DNA of 64,000 nucleotides from contig NZ_VOTZ01000002.1 in assembly GCF_024372745.1 (NCBI RefSeq), forward strand, positions 1 through 64,000, read 5' to 3'. The position numbers and the translations under genes were made by a program. Source of the DNA: Methanocalculus taiwanensis (lineage in GTDB: Archaea > Halobacteriota > Methanomicrobia > Methanomicrobiales > Methanocorpusculaceae). Positions 45,643 through 54,855 of this stretch are shown piece after piece. Each line of letters begins with the position of its first letter. Position 1 is the stretch's first letter. Under the pieces are notes generated by a model. It was given only the letters and a program-made list of their open reading frames with translations, was not told the origin of the DNA and searched no databases.

Positions 45643-45912
45643 CTATTCATCATTTTTTCCTGCAAGCATCTTTCTGGTAGTCGAGAAGATCCATGCCCGG
45701 TTCATATACAGGTGCAGGGCAACCATGAACCCGAGAAGAAAACCTCCCCAGTCATGGATATCACTCATCAACGCAATTGGCATTACCAGATCTGTAAGAC
45801 CAAGTGTCCTCATCAGGAGTGTCCATTTGAACAGCCCCGTCACAAACGTAACAAAAAACAGAACTGCCATTCCAAAATCGACACACCACCGGATCAACTG
45901 CATATCAGCCAT
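45643..45912 (-). CDS. DUF4405-like small membrane protein, possible haem-binding partner
   Basis: An 89-residue protein with three hydrophobic segments. IHDWGGFLLGFMVALHLYMNRAWI contains two histidines spaced as in the DUF4405/cytochrome b561-like family, which bind haem. Convergent with the molybdopterin oxidoreductase gene (20-base gap), it is a plausible membrane electron-transfer partner, analogous to MsrQ for MsrP; this is an inference. ATG at 45912. Confidence 0.7.
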   Translation of the reverse strand: MADMQLIRWCVDFGMAVLFFVTFVTGLFKWTLLMRTLGLTDLVMPIALMSDIHDWGGFLLGFMVALHLYMNRAWIFSTTRKMLAGKNDE

Positions 45913-46097
45913 AACCTGAACCCTTGATGCACAATATGCAGTCAGAGAAGATGGATGTTACCACAAAAATGGACTGAAACATTCGCAGTTATAAGGATAG
46001 CATCTGAATGTATTCTCGAAGGTCTCTTCTCAGCACAAGGGATTGAAATACAATAGCGGAAAGTTCTTTTCATAAAGAAAGGTAACTAACCCCTGCT

Positions 46098-47324
46098 GTG
46101 ATTGTAACCATGTATGACTCCCCGCTCCTGAAAACAACACTCGGCTCCCTCACCCTTGAGAACCCCTTTATTCTCTCATCAGGCCCCCCGACATCGACTG
46201 GAAAGATGATCCGGCGCGGTTTGAAGGCTGGATGGGGGGGTGCTGTCATCAAAACGATCACCCCCGACGATATGCCGATTCGGGATGTATCTCCCCGTTT
46301 TACTACCTGGAAAGGCGAATGCAATGAACTCTTCGGATTTGAAAATATCGAACTGCTCAGCAAGCACAGCCTCTCATACTGGATAGAGGAGATCCGGGCT
46401 ATCAAATCTGAATATCCCGATCAGATCCTGATCGCAAGCATCATGGGGTCTCCTGATCCTGCCACATGGCAGGATCTCGCAGAAGATGTACAGAATGCCG
46501 GATGCGATGCGATCGAACTGAATGTATCCTGCCCCCATGGTATGCCTGAAGCGGGTGTCGGCTCAGTCATAGGGCAGAACCCCCGTATGGTTCAGGATCT
46601 TACACAGATGGTGATAAAAGTCGCAGATGTTCCTGTCTATGTCAAACTGACCCCTAATATCACAGATATAAGCCCTGTCGCCCTCGCTGCTGCACTTGGC
46701 AAAGCAGATGGCATATCCGCAATCAATACGGTTGGCTGCATGTTTGGATTAGATATCGAGACCTTTGAACCTCTTCCAAATGTAGATGGTTATTCAACCT
46801 ATGGCGGGTATTCAGGCCCGGCAATCAGGCCTATCGGCCTTAAAATGGTTTCGCAGATCGCAAAAACCGTTCCTCTTCCAATCATGGGAATCGGCGGGAT
46901 CAGCAGGTGGCAGGATGCTGTTGAATATCTTCTTCTTGGTGCCTCAGCCCTTCAGGTGTGTACCGCTGTCATGTGGAATGGCTATGGTATCGTCAGGAGG
47001 ATGAAGAAAGGACTCGCCAGTTATCTTGAAAGGAAAGAATATTCTTCTCCCGATGAACTCAGGGGACTGAGCCTGGAGAGGCTGACCAGCCACCAGTCGC
47101 TAGATCGTAAAATCCGTATCCATCCGGTTATCAGCAATCCCGGATCCTGTATCCGGTGCGGCCGTTGCGTCGTCGCCTGCCGTGATGGAGGATACCAGGC
47201 GCTTGAACTGAAAAATGATGGCATTACAATTAACACTGATTTCTGCGATGGCTGTGGCCTCTGTATCCAGATATGCAGTACCGGAACGCTTAAACAGAAG
47301 TCTTATCTGGTTGTTTCAGACTGA
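46098..47324 (+). CDS. PreA-like dihydroorotate/dihydropyrimidine dehydrogenase with 2[4Fe-4S] domain
   Basis: A 408-residue flavoprotein: an FMN-binding dihydroorotate dehydrogenase-type barrel (LENPFILSSGPPTSTGKM, ELNVSCPHGMPEAGVGS, VKLTPNITD, GIGGISRWQDAVEYLLLGA) followed by a C-terminal ferredoxin with CIRCGRCVVAC and CDGCGLCIQIC. This is the architecture of PreA, the catalytic subunit of dihydropyrimidine dehydrogenase; no PreT-like partner is adjacent. It might reduce uracil/thymine or another substrate. GTG at 46098 or ATG at 46110 is the start. Confidence 0.9.
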   Translation: MIVTMYDSPLLKTTLGSLTLENPFILSSGPPTSTGKMIRRGLKAGWGGAVIKTITPDDMPIRDVSPRFTTWKGECNELFGFENIELLSKHSLSYWIEEIRAIKSEYPDQILIASIMGSPDPATWQDLAEDVQNAGCDAIELNVSCPHGMPEAGVGSVIGQNPRMVQDLTQMVIKVADVPVYVKLTPNITDISPVALAAALGKADGISAINTVGCMFGLDIETFEPLPNVDGYSTYGGYSGPAIRPIGLKMVSQIAKTVPLPIMGIGGISRWQDAVEYLLLGASALQVCTAVMWNGYGIVRRMKKGLASYLERKEYSSPDELRGLSLERLTSHQSLDRKIRIHPVISNPGSCIRCGRCVVACRDGGYQALELKNDGITINTDFCDGCGLCIQICSTGTLKQKSYLVVSD

Positions 47325-48023
47325 ACTATCCAGGAGAGTCTCATAAATCATCGTTATGTACCGGGCTGAGAAGACTGCCAGAACAGGAGTAAAGATGGTC
47401 AACAGAGCCCACCCGATATCCGGCACCTGAAGAAGCAGATACTCAATCAAACCGATAATGATTGCAAGGATGAAGAGGGCGAGGATATAATTCAACCGTC
47501 CGATCTCCCCGATTATCTTCTGGATATCAAAGAACCTGAATGCCTCTCTCATCAGGCCGGTACGTGAGAATCGGATGAGGGCTATTGGCAGATTGATCCC
47601 GATCAGGAAGGTATACACGATGATAGCAAGCCCGGTTACAAAACCAAAGGCAAAGAGTACCTCCTCAGGCACAATGCCTGTTCCGGATACAATCGTCGAA
47701 AGGGCATCTTCATCCCCAAAGATAAGCGTTATTAGAAGGGGTGCAGCAATTATGGCGATAGGTACCGTATAGATCAGCTTGATTATGAAGAGTTTCAGGC
47801 CGTCAAAAAAGAGGGCGCCAAAGACCGGCTCATTCTCGATGAATTCATAGGGATTATCTGACTTAGATGGCATTTTCCCCCGGTATATTTCAACCAGATA
47901 GCCGAGAAAAAGCGGATAAAGGAGATACTTTGAGATGATAAAGAGGATCCACCTGCTCCGCTTTCCAAGGAATGCATCCTTTGTATAGAGAAAGGAATTG
48001 ATAAGCAGCCGGTCAAAATCCAC
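47316..48023 (-). CDS. DUF4013 family membrane protein
   Basis: A 235-residue polytopic membrane protein with about five helices (LFIIKLIYTVPIAIIAAPLL, FGFVTGLAIIVYTFLIGINL, YILALFILAIIIGLIEYLLL, WALLTIFTPVLAVF). The opening segment and GYLVEIYRG resemble DUF4013, an archaeal family of unknown role. ATG at 48023. Its 3' end overlaps the PreA-like gene tail to tail by nine bases. Confidence 0.75.
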   Translation of the reverse strand: MDFDRLLINSFLYTKDAFLGKRSRWILFIISKYLLYPLFLGYLVEIYRGKMPSKSDNPYEFIENEPVFGALFFDGLKLFIIKLIYTVPIAIIAAPLLITLIFGDEDALSTIVSGTGIVPEEVLFAFGFVTGLAIIVYTFLIGINLPIALIRFSRTGLMREAFRFFDIQKIIGEIGRLNYILALFILAIIIGLIEYLLLQVPDIGWALLTIFTPVLAVFSARYITMIYETLLDSSV

Positions 48024-48102
48024 AAGAGTCCCTGATTAATTACGGTACCTCAACACAGATTAAACCGATGAAAAGATTAGATGCTGTTCTCCAGTGCTTC
48101 GT

Positions 48103-48672
48103 TCATCTCATCCTCTTCATTTCATCAATCTCCCTATAGAGTTGATGTACTTCTCTTCTCTCTGTCTCAATCTCGCAAAAGCCAAAACCAACGACGATCA
48201 CCATCACCGAAACCAGGAACAATGTCAAAAGAGCGATATAAATCATATACATCACCTCATCACTCATCGTCTTCAGATTCTGGGAAAGGGATTTCATATC
48301 ATCAGCCGTGTCAATCAGATCGGCTCCTGTTGCGTTCAGCTCGACACCAACCCGATACATCCGCTCTCCAGCATCAATGAGCGGATCTCCTGCCTGGACG
48401 AGCGGTACAAGGTTCATAAGAACTCCCGCTTCACGAATCGATATCCCCATCTGTTCAAATGAGGGAGCAGCTTCCTGTACCGTCTCACCCATCGAACGCG
48501 TGGAGATCTCGTGGCGTTTAAGGATTGAGCTGACATCCTCCTGGGCTTTCCGTGCATCAGATGCAACGCCGAGTGCCAGGCTGTACCCTGAGATGATGAT
48601 ACCGATGATCCCAAGGATAATGAGGATCGCCCCTATTCCTTTCAATCTTCTCAAAAGACATTTCCCTCCCAT
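48103..48672 (-). CDS. two-helix membrane protein with coiled-coil outer domain
   Basis: A 189-residue protein: a helix at about 11-31 (IGAILIILGIIGIIISGYSL), a long helical segment with heptad spacing that may be outside the cell (35-130), a second helix (about 139-165) and a charged tail (EIETERREVHQLYREIDEM). Such a shape resembles sensor or structural coiled-coil proteins; no family recognised. ATG at 48672; the TTG at 48693 is a weaker option. It follows a separate gene on the same strand. Confidence 0.65.
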   Translation of the reverse strand: MGGKCLLRRLKGIGAILIILGIIGIIISGYSLALGVASDARKAQEDVSSILKRHEISTRSMGETVQEAAPSFEQMGISIREAGVLMNLVPLVQAGDPLIDAGERMYRVGVELNATGADLIDTADDMKSLSQNLKTMSDEVMYMIYIALLTLFLVSVMVIVVGFGFCEIETERREVHQLYREIDEMKRMR

Positions 48673-48783
48673 AAATAAGGCTATATTAATCAAAAAAGGT
48701 CATCTCTGCTCATAAACGTATCGTGTACTAAAACCGGATACCAGCCCACATATTCATCACGTTCGACGCTAACACCACTTATT

Positions 48784-50247
48784 ATGCATTTCCAGAAACC
48801 TCCTGATCTAAAAAAGATCGCTGACAAGGCAATGGAGCGGTATGGCTTCAGGCCAACATTTCCAGAGCCGGTTCTCCGGGAAGTAAATACTATACAAGAC
48901 GGCATATCCCCGCAATATAAGGGGAGTGCACGGGATCTTTGTTCTCTCCTCTGGATCTCAATAGATAACCATGACACCATGGATATCGATCAGATCCAGT
49001 TCTGCGAAAAGAAACCTGATAACAGAATACTGGTAAAGATCGCTATTGCCGATGTCGATTGCCGTGTGCCAAAGGGATCTGCAACCGATCGGTATGCAGC
49101 AACACATGGGACCTCTATTTACACCGGGGTCGTCACCTACCCGATGCTCCCTGTCCGGCTCTCTGAAGATATCTCCTCTCTCCACCCGGATCGTGACAGG
49201 ATGGCAATGGTCATTGAATATATGGTTCTTCAGAATGGATCCATTCAACCCGGTGATATCTATCCCTCAATCGTCCGCAATAAAGCAAAACTTGTCTATG
49301 AGACCGTAGGGGAATGGCTTGATTCCGGGGGGGATTTCCCCTATGAACACCTGGAGATTCCCGGGCTCTCCGAACAACTCCTCCTTCAGCATGAAGCAGC
49401 ACAACGTATGAAAGAAGCACGATCAAGGCAGGGATTCCTTGATCTTGAGACAATTGAGGCATCCCCGATTATGGAGGAGGGTATGGTTAAAGGTCTTGTT
49501 GTACAACAGGAGAGCCCTGCCCACTCCCTCATTGAGGAGTTCATGATTTCCGCAAACAGGACACTGGTGACCTGCCTGAGGGATGCATCATTCCCGATGA
49601 TACAGCGTATTGTGAGAACTCCAAAGAACTGGGACGGGATTGTTGAAGAGGCAGCAGCACGCCACGCAAGACTCCCGGCAGATCCAGATGTGCAGGCTCT
49701 TGCTGCCTTCCTCCTCGATCAGAAGAGAAGAGATCCCGAGACATTTCCTGATCTATCACTGACGGTCGTCAAACTCATGGGACCAGGCGAATATGTGGCA
49801 ATTGCACCCGGAGATGATTCAGTCGGACATTTTGCTCTCGCTGTAACAGATTACACCCATGGAACCGCGCCTAACAGGCGATATGCCGATATCATCATCC
49901 AGAGGCTGATTAAGGCGGCAATTCAAAAGAAATCTCCTCCTTATGAAGACGATGAACTTACAAGAATCGCCACTAATCTCTCTGCATCTGAAAAGGCTGC
50001 AAAGAAGGTCGAGCGTTTCATGAGAAAAGCAGCTGGAGCCGTCCTTCTCATGGACAGGATAGGAGAGACATTCAACGGGCTGGTGACAGGCGCTTCAGAG
50101 AAAGGAACCTATGCCAGGATCATCAATCCCCCTGTTGAAGGAAGAATTGTACGGAACGAAGGAAGGCTGAAGGTTGGACAGAAGGTGAATGTCCGCCTGC
50201 TGAAGACCGATCCTGAGAATGGTTTCATTGACTTTGAGAAAATCTGA
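48784..50247 (+). CDS. RNB-domain exoribonuclease (RNase II/R family)
   Basis: A 487-residue RNase II/R-type protein consisting of the RNB catalytic domain and a C-terminal S1-like segment (TFNGLVTGASEKGTYARI), without the N-terminal cold-shock domains of bacterial enzymes. The catalytic motif reads ISIDNHDTMDIDQIQF: three of the four canonical aspartates remain and the fourth is Gln. HGTSIYTGVVTYPMLP, HDRMAMVIEYMVL-like strands and TDYTHGTAPNRRYADIIIQR (with the conserved Arg) are present. Archaeal relatives are 3'-5' exonucleases in halophiles and some methanogens. ATG at 48784. Confidence 0.88.
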   Translation: MHFQKPPDLKKIADKAMERYGFRPTFPEPVLREVNTIQDGISPQYKGSARDLCSLLWISIDNHDTMDIDQIQFCEKKPDNRILVKIAIADVDCRVPKGSATDRYAATHGTSIYTGVVTYPMLPVRLSEDISSLHPDRDRMAMVIEYMVLQNGSIQPGDIYPSIVRNKAKLVYETVGEWLDSGGDFPYEHLEIPGLSEQLLLQHEAAQRMKEARSRQGFLDLETIEASPIMEEGMVKGLVVQQESPAHSLIEEFMISANRTLVTCLRDASFPMIQRIVRTPKNWDGIVEEAAARHARLPADPDVQALAAFLLDQKRRDPETFPDLSLTVVKLMGPGEYVAIAPGDDSVGHFALAVTDYTHGTAPNRRYADIIIQRLIKAAIQKKSPPYEDDELTRIATNLSASEKAAKKVERFMRKAAGAVLLMDRIGETFNGLVTGASEKGTYARIINPPVEGRIVRNEGRLKVGQKVNVRLLKTDPENGFIDFEKI

Positions 50248-50296
50248 CGTTAATGGATTTTTATCTCTTCAGCCGTTTTAGATCTCAAGCAGATGC

Positions 50297-50758
50297 TTAT
50301 AATTGTGACGGGGTGTCAAAATACCCGATTCCATCATTCATCTGCTGAAGCAGGTAAAATTTCCTGGCGGACTGGGGTGTCTGTATAGTAACTTCAGGTA
50401 TTCTTACAAGGAATGTGTGCTGAGGGAACCAGTATGATCTGTCTCCATAATCAAATGAAGCGGAATCGACATGAAGTATTGCCCGGTTAAGGTCTGCATA
50501 TTGAATTGACGCGTCCTCAAAGTTCATGGAGCGCAATATCTTGTATCGGAGGTCGTGATTACCAAGAAGCATAACCAGTACCTGCACTCCTGTATCAACT
50601 GTGTAATCCACCGTCACAACAGCCTTTGTTCCATCGAGAGTGATATTAACTGACTCGAAGTTGATATAGCTATAACGGTTGTCTGGCTCTTCAGCTGCAA
50701 CAGGCATACAGCATAGGGCGATTAAAAGGAGAGACGCAATGATTATGCCTGTTTTCAT
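50297..50758 (-). CDS. secreted protein of unknown function
   Basis: A 153-residue protein with a clear signal peptide (MKTGIIIASLLLIALCC... cleaved after VAA) and no lipobox cysteine at the right place. The remainder alternates beta-strand sequence (VNITLDGTKAVVTVDYTV, HTFLVRIPEVTI), an immunoglobulin-like fold at best. No family recognised. ATG at 50758, 67 bases downstream of the alba gene on the same strand. Confidence 0.7.
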   Translation of the reverse strand: MKTGIIIASLLLIALCCMPVAAEEPDNRYSYINFESVNITLDGTKAVVTVDYTVDTGVQVLVMLLGNHDLRYKILRSMNFEDASIQYADLNRAILHVDSASFDYGDRSYWFPQHTFLVRIPEVTIQTPQSARKFYLLQQMNDGIGYFDTPSQL

Positions 50759-50825
50759 TGGATATTATCTGTCGTATATAATTATAGTGTTTCTGGTCGG
50801 ATACCGCGAAAAAAATAGGATATCA

Positions 50826-51098
50826 TTATATTTTTGTAAGGATGATTTCGATGCTTGAGACATTTGTTCTGCCTGTGTCAGTCTCAATCTCCTCGGTCGA
50901 TGTGCAGATATCTTTCTTTCCCACACCTTCAAGAAAACGGTTCAAAGAAATCTCAGCAGTGTCGACTGCACGCGAGATTGCCTTTCCGCGAGCCTTGATT
51001 GCTACCATGTCCGCGCCATTATTGAATTGTGTAACCACTGCCAGTACATAATTCATGACCGGCTTGTTTCCAACGAATACTGTGTTGTCTGTCTGCAT
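50826..51098 (-). CDS. albA: DNA/RNA-binding protein Alba
   Basis: A 90-residue chromatin protein. [19 protein letters not shown] and [19 protein letters not shown], with the acetylatable-type lysine, are typical of Alba, which binds DNA and RNA as dimers. The ATG at 51098 follows GAGGGA by four bases; TTG at 51110 inside asd is excluded. It starts eight bases after the asd stop, so it is in the same operon. Confidence 0.94.
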   Translation of the reverse strand: MQTDNTVFVGNKPVMNYVLAVVTQFNNGADMVAIKARGKAISRAVDTAEISLNRFLEGVGKKDICTSTEEIETDTGRTNVSSIEIILTKI

Positions 51099-51106
51099 AT
51101 GATCCC

Positions 51107-52123
51107 TCAAATATATCCCTTTGTTTTCAACAGCTCGGCATTGAGTACTGAAGAGCCGGCAGCCCCCCTGATGGTATTATGCCCCATAGCAGTATACCTG
51201 ATACCTTCCCGGATTCTGCCTACTGAGACGGTCATGCCACCACCCCTGTTCCGATCAAGGCGTGTCTGCGGGCGGTCAGGCTCTTCAAAGATATGGAGGG
51301 TCTCCTCAGGCTGGGTTGGAAGCCCTGAGAATGGAGCTCTCCACTCTGCATATGCCTTCTTTGCTTCATTGAGATCGCACCCTGCCTTAACCCAGACAGA
51401 AAGCATATGGCCATCAATAACCGGTACTCTGTTACAGCTCGCACTAATCGAAAAGTCCGCCTGCTCGATCTCAGCACCATTAAATGAACCCAGGATCTTC
51501 CTTGGCTCGCTCTCCATCTTCTCTTCTTCGGATCCAATATATGGAATGACATTATCGCATATCGCCATTCCGGGAATTCCATCAAATCCTGCACCGGATA
51601 TCGCCTGGAGCGTTGCAACGGTGACGCTTTCAATCTGTTTTGGGAGAAGGGGGACAAGTGAAGATGAGAGCATTATAGTCGAACAGTTTGGATTTGTTAC
51701 AATACATCCATCACGTCCGCTGTCATGCTGAAGTTCAATCATGCCGATATGATCAGGATTGATCTCGGCAATCAGCAGAGGTACATCCGGATCCATCCTG
51801 TGGGAGGAGGCATTGCTGCAGACGATAACGCCTGCCTCGGCAATCTCAGCCTCCAGTGTTCCTGCAATATCAGCAGGAAGCGCTGAGAAGACGATATCCA
51901 GATCTTTCACAGCCTCAACAGTTGTAGGGCTGACGATACGATCTGCTACAGCCTCCGGAAACGGGGCATCCAGCCTCCAGTTAACGATTCGTCCATAGGG
52001 CTTACCAGCACTCCGTTCTGACGCTGTGAGTGTTGTAAGTTGAAACCATGGATGATTCGCAAGTAACTGGACGAAACGCTGACCGACAGCACCTGTAGCA
52101 CCAAGCACTCCAACATTTATCAT
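51107..52123 (-). CDS. asd: aspartate-semialdehyde dehydrogenase
   Basis: A 338-residue enzyme that reduces aspartyl phosphate to the semialdehyde, the branch point for lysine, threonine and methionine. [18 protein letters not shown] is the NADP-binding fold, [15 protein letters not shown] contains the catalytic Cys, and [15 protein letters not shown] the catalytic His. It belongs to the archaeal/fungal-type ASADH branch. ATG at 52123. The dapA-dapB genes upstream on the same strand use its product. Confidence 0.95.
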   Translation of the reverse strand: MINVGVLGATGAVGQRFVQLLANHPWFQLTTLTASERSAGKPYGRIVNWRLDAPFPEAVADRIVSPTTVEAVKDLDIVFSALPADIAGTLEAEIAEAGVIVCSNASSHRMDPDVPLLIAEINPDHIGMIELQHDSGRDGCIVTNPNCSTIMLSSSLVPLLPKQIESVTVATLQAISGAGFDGIPGMAICDNVIPYIGSEEEKMESEPRKILGSFNGAEIEQADFSISASCNRVPVIDGHMLSVWVKAGCDLNEAKKAYAEWRAPFSGLPTQPEETLHIFEEPDRPQTRLDRNRGGGMTVSVGRIREGIRYTAMGHNTIRGAAGSSVLNAELLKTKGYI

Positions 52124-52209
52124 GGGTTATTGAGAAGTAAGGGTTAGAAGATATATAAGGGTTAGAGTTTTAATCCGGCTCAAACCCGATCTGTTCAAGA
52201 AAAAAAGGC

Positions 52210-52383
52210 TTATTCCATGTGAATGGCTTCAGAGGGGCATTCATCCACACAGGTTTCACAATCTACGCAGGTGTCTGCATCGACAACAGCCTTTCCATCA
52301 TCCATTGAGATCGCTGCTGTAGGGCAGATATCAACACATGTTTCACAACCTGTACATTTCTCCTTATCAATAACGGCTACCAA
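52210..52383 (-). CDS. 2[4Fe-4S] ferredoxin
   Basis: A 57-residue ferredoxin with two CX2CX2CX3C motifs: CTGCETCVDIC and CVDCETCVDEC, each followed by Pro. It carries low-potential electrons, abundant in methanogens. The start is TTG at 52383 behind GGAGG seven bases upstream. It sits between asd and dapB on the same strand, with 86- and 64-base gaps; the reductases of the pathway use NADPH, so a direct role in lysine synthesis is not evident. Confidence 0.93.
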   Translation of the reverse strand: MVAVIDKEKCTGCETCVDICPTAAISMDDGKAVVDADTCVDCETCVDECPSEAIHME

Positions 52384-52447
52384 TAGGATTCCTCCATTAT
52401 TTAATGTTAAAAATGATGAGAAATAGGTTTCGATATCAGCACGTAGA

Positions 52448-53206
52448 TCAGAGGCCGAGAACCTCTTTCATCGTGTACATGCCCGGGGGCTGGTTCGGCA
52501 CCCATTTTGCCGCCCTGATCGCGCCGCGTGCAAAAACCGAACGATCATATGCGCGGTGTGAAAGTTCGATTGTTTCAAAGTTCCCGGAGAAGAGCACTGA
52601 ATGATCCCCGACAATATCACCGCCCCGGATAACATGAACGCCTATCTCATTTCCACGCTCAGTCATGCCCTCGCGGCCATATAATTTCTCGCGTGCCCCC
52701 ATCTCCTCATCGAGGATTGATAGGATGGTTTTTGCAGTTCCACTTGGGGCATCTTTCTTGTACCTGTGATGAGCCTCAATCACTTCACAGTCATAATCGG
52801 GAAGGAGTATTGCTGCCTGCCGGATCAGCTGCCAGAATATATTCACACCGACACTAAAATTCGTCGTCTTGACAATTGGTACAATACCCTCAGTCGCCTT
52901 TCTGATCCGCTGCTCCTCCTCTTCGGAAAAACCGGTTGTACCAACGACAAGTGCGACCCCGGCAGATGCAGCCACTTCAATATTGTTTACTGATGCACTT
53001 GCTATTGTAAAATCGATAAGGCAGTCGGGTTTGTTCTCAGTGAGATACTGTTTAATCTGACCTGCCTCAACAACCGGCTTTCCAAGCACTTCGCCTGAGC
53101 GGACATCGATCCCGCCAATAAAATTGAGGTTTTGATCTTCATCAACCATCTTACCGATGATTGTACCCATACGGCCAAGTGCCCCGCATATTGCAACATT
53201 AATCAT
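52448..53206 (-). CDS. dapB: 4-hydroxy-tetrahydrodipicolinate reductase
   Basis: A 252-residue NAD(P)H-dependent reductase, second step of the diaminopimelate pathway. CGALGRMGTIIGKM binds the nucleotide, VVGTTGF and the signature EAHHRYKKDAPSGTA (catalytic His and Lys) are clear. ATG at 53206 overlaps the dapA end by eight bases. Confidence 0.96.
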   Translation of the reverse strand: MINVAICGALGRMGTIIGKMVDEDQNLNFIGGIDVRSGEVLGKPVVEAGQIKQYLTENKPDCLIDFTIASASVNNIEVAASAGVALVVGTTGFSEEEEQRIRKATEGIVPIVKTTNFSVGVNIFWQLIRQAAILLPDYDCEVIEAHHRYKKDAPSGTAKTILSILDEEMGAREKLYGREGMTERGNEIGVHVIRGGDIVGDHSVLFSGNFETIELSHRAYDRSVFARGAIRAAKWVPNQPPGMYTMKEVLGL

Positions 53207-54086
53207 AATGACTCAAAATCTCCTTCAATACAGATTCTTTCTGCAAATCCAGCTCTGTAAGTGGCAGCCTGAGCGGTCCTGCTGCTCCACCCCTCAATTC
53301 AACACCTTTCTTCACAGGAATCGGGTTTGTATCAATGAACATCCCCCTGAAGAGCGGGGAGAGCTCATAATGGATCTGCTGTGCCCTCACAAACGATCCG
53401 GTCCTGCATGCATCATAGAGGCTCCCCATTCTGGAAGGCTCAAGATTTGCAGCAACAGAGATAACACCTGTTCCACCAAGCGAGATGATTGGGAGTGTCA
53501 TATTATCATCCCCGGAGAGTACTGAGAAGGGAATGTCCCTCTCCAGCTCACGTGTTGCCTCAATAATCTGGGATATCTGGCTGATATCTCCGCTTGCTTC
53601 TTTTACACCGATGATATCCGGGTTCTGAGCAAGCTCAACGATCAGGTCGGGCGTGAGGTTCTGTCCGGTGCGTGATGGCACATTATATACGATAATTGGA
53701 ATCCCACAATCCGCAAGAAGAGTGTAGTGCTTGATCAGCCCTGCGCGGTTTGGCTTGTTGTAATAGGGGCTGATCACCAGGGCAGCATCCGCACCAATTT
53801 TCTTTGCGGCTTTTGTGAGTGTCAATGCTTCTTCAGTGTTATTCGAACCGGTTCCAGCGATGACTGGGATCCTGCTACCAACGGCTGAGACAACCTCTTC
53901 GATGATCTCTTCATGTTCCGCAAAATTTAATGTTGCTGACTCCCCGGTCGAACCACAGGGGACAATTCCATCGATTCCCTCAGAGAGGAGATATTCGATG
54001 TTTGAACGAAGTCCGTTGATATCAACGGGCATCGTTTCTGTTCTTTGAAAAGGAGTGATGATGGCGGGTATTATTCCATGAATCAT
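53199..54086 (-). CDS. dapA: 4-hydroxy-tetrahydrodipicolinate synthase
   Basis: A 295-residue TIM-barrel aldolase that condenses pyruvate with aspartate semialdehyde. GSTGESATLNFAEH is the family signature, VISPYYNKPNRAGL contains the catalytic Tyr, GVKEASGD the Schiff-base lysine. ATG at 54086, eight bases after S17e. The order S17e-dapA-dapB-ferredoxin-asd-alba on one strand suggests a single transcript. Confidence 0.96.
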   Translation of the reverse strand: MIHGIIPAIITPFQRTETMPVDINGLRSNIEYLLSEGIDGIVPCGSTGESATLNFAEHEEIIEEVVSAVGSRIPVIAGTGSNNTEEALTLTKAAKKIGADAALVISPYYNKPNRAGLIKHYTLLADCGIPIIVYNVPSRTGQNLTPDLIVELAQNPDIIGVKEASGDISQISQIIEATRELERDIPFSVLSGDDNMTLPIISLGGTGVISVAANLEPSRMGSLYDACRTGSFVRAQQIHYELSPLFRGMFIDTNPIPVKKGVELRGGAAGPLRLPLTELDLQKESVLKEILSHYD

Positions 54087-54094
54087 ACGGTAGC

Positions 54095-54286
54095 TTATCT
54101 ACGTCTTCTGGTATTTACTTTTCTGGTAATGTATCCCGCCACACGGTTTCGAACACACTTGCTCTCGATCGTGGTCAGGTTTGATACGGCCTGCTTATTC
54201 TCATCAAATTCATTAGAGAAGTAATTGCCATGCTTTTCCAGAAGCCCTGTTCCGATTGATTTGATGTAATTTGGTTTGATTCCCAT
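54095..54286 (-). CDS. rps17e: 30S ribosomal protein S17e
   Basis: A 63-residue basic ribosomal protein found in archaea and eukaryotes (MGIKPNYIKSIGTGLLEKHG, later VRNRVAGYITRKV). The ATG at 54286 follows GAGGACG; the 21 earlier codons of the frame are in the ThiN gene. It leads the lysine genes. Confidence 0.96.
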   Translation of the reverse strand: MGIKPNYIKSIGTGLLEKHGNYFSNEFDENKQAVSNLTTIESKCVRNRVAGYITRKVNTRRRR

Positions 54287-54296
54287 TATATCGTCC

Positions 54297-54851
54297 TCAA
54301 ATTTCCATATTAGTAATGCGCGATGACAACATAATGATTGTGTTTGCAACCGAGAGCGGATCCGGCCCGAGGATTCTGATCATGGGCTCTTTTCCAATAG
54401 CCCCGCGATCGAGGATCATGTCAGGCACCTCCTCTCTACAACAGGATGCCACCCCCCAATCCATCGTTTGTATGCCCGGGGGTTCCTTCTCACGGTCAAA
54501 CCAGCAGATATTATAACTCAACATATCAAGAAGCGCGGCCAGATCTTCTGAAAACCTGATATTTGCAGCAGATCGGATCTCGGGATCAAACCTCATGGCT
54601 GTCAGGACGATCCGGGCCACATGATCGCTTCCCCCAAATGTACATTCTCCAACAGGATGGACAGCACCCCGGAGTGATACGATCCTCCCCTCAACCGCTG
54701 CGACATCCAGTGGAGTTTTGGCACTTTTTCGGGCATACACAATATTGCTTCCAACCTCGGGGATGAGACGGGGATCCATTTTATCCTGAAGCTCCAAAAC
54801 TGCATACCGGAGCGAATCAAGGATCTCAGTCTTTTCATCTGTTGCAGTCAT
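54297..54851 (-). CDS. stand-alone ThiN-domain protein (thiamine-phosphate synthase family)
   Basis: A 184-residue protein of the ThiN family. PRLIPEVGSNIVYA, DVAAVEGRIVSLRG and VARIVLTAMRFDPEIRSAANIRF are family signatures. ThiN in archaea joins the thiamine pyrimidine and thiazole phosphates, usually fused to ThiD or to a helix-turn-helix as regulator ThiR. Here it is alone, with neither partner domain, so it could be the synthase itself or a ligand-sensing relic. ATG at 54851 has GGAGG ten bases upstream; it lies four bases after the HD-domain gene stop. Confidence 0.8.
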   Translation of the reverse strand: MTATDEKTEILDSLRYAVLELQDKMDPRLIPEVGSNIVYARKSAKTPLDVAAVEGRIVSLRGAVHPVGECTFGGSDHVARIVLTAMRFDPEIRSAANIRFSEDLAALLDMLSYNICWFDREKEPPGIQTMDWGVASCCREEVPDMILDRGAIGKEPMIRILGPDPLSVANTIIMLSSRITNMEI

Positions 54852-54855
54852 ATTC

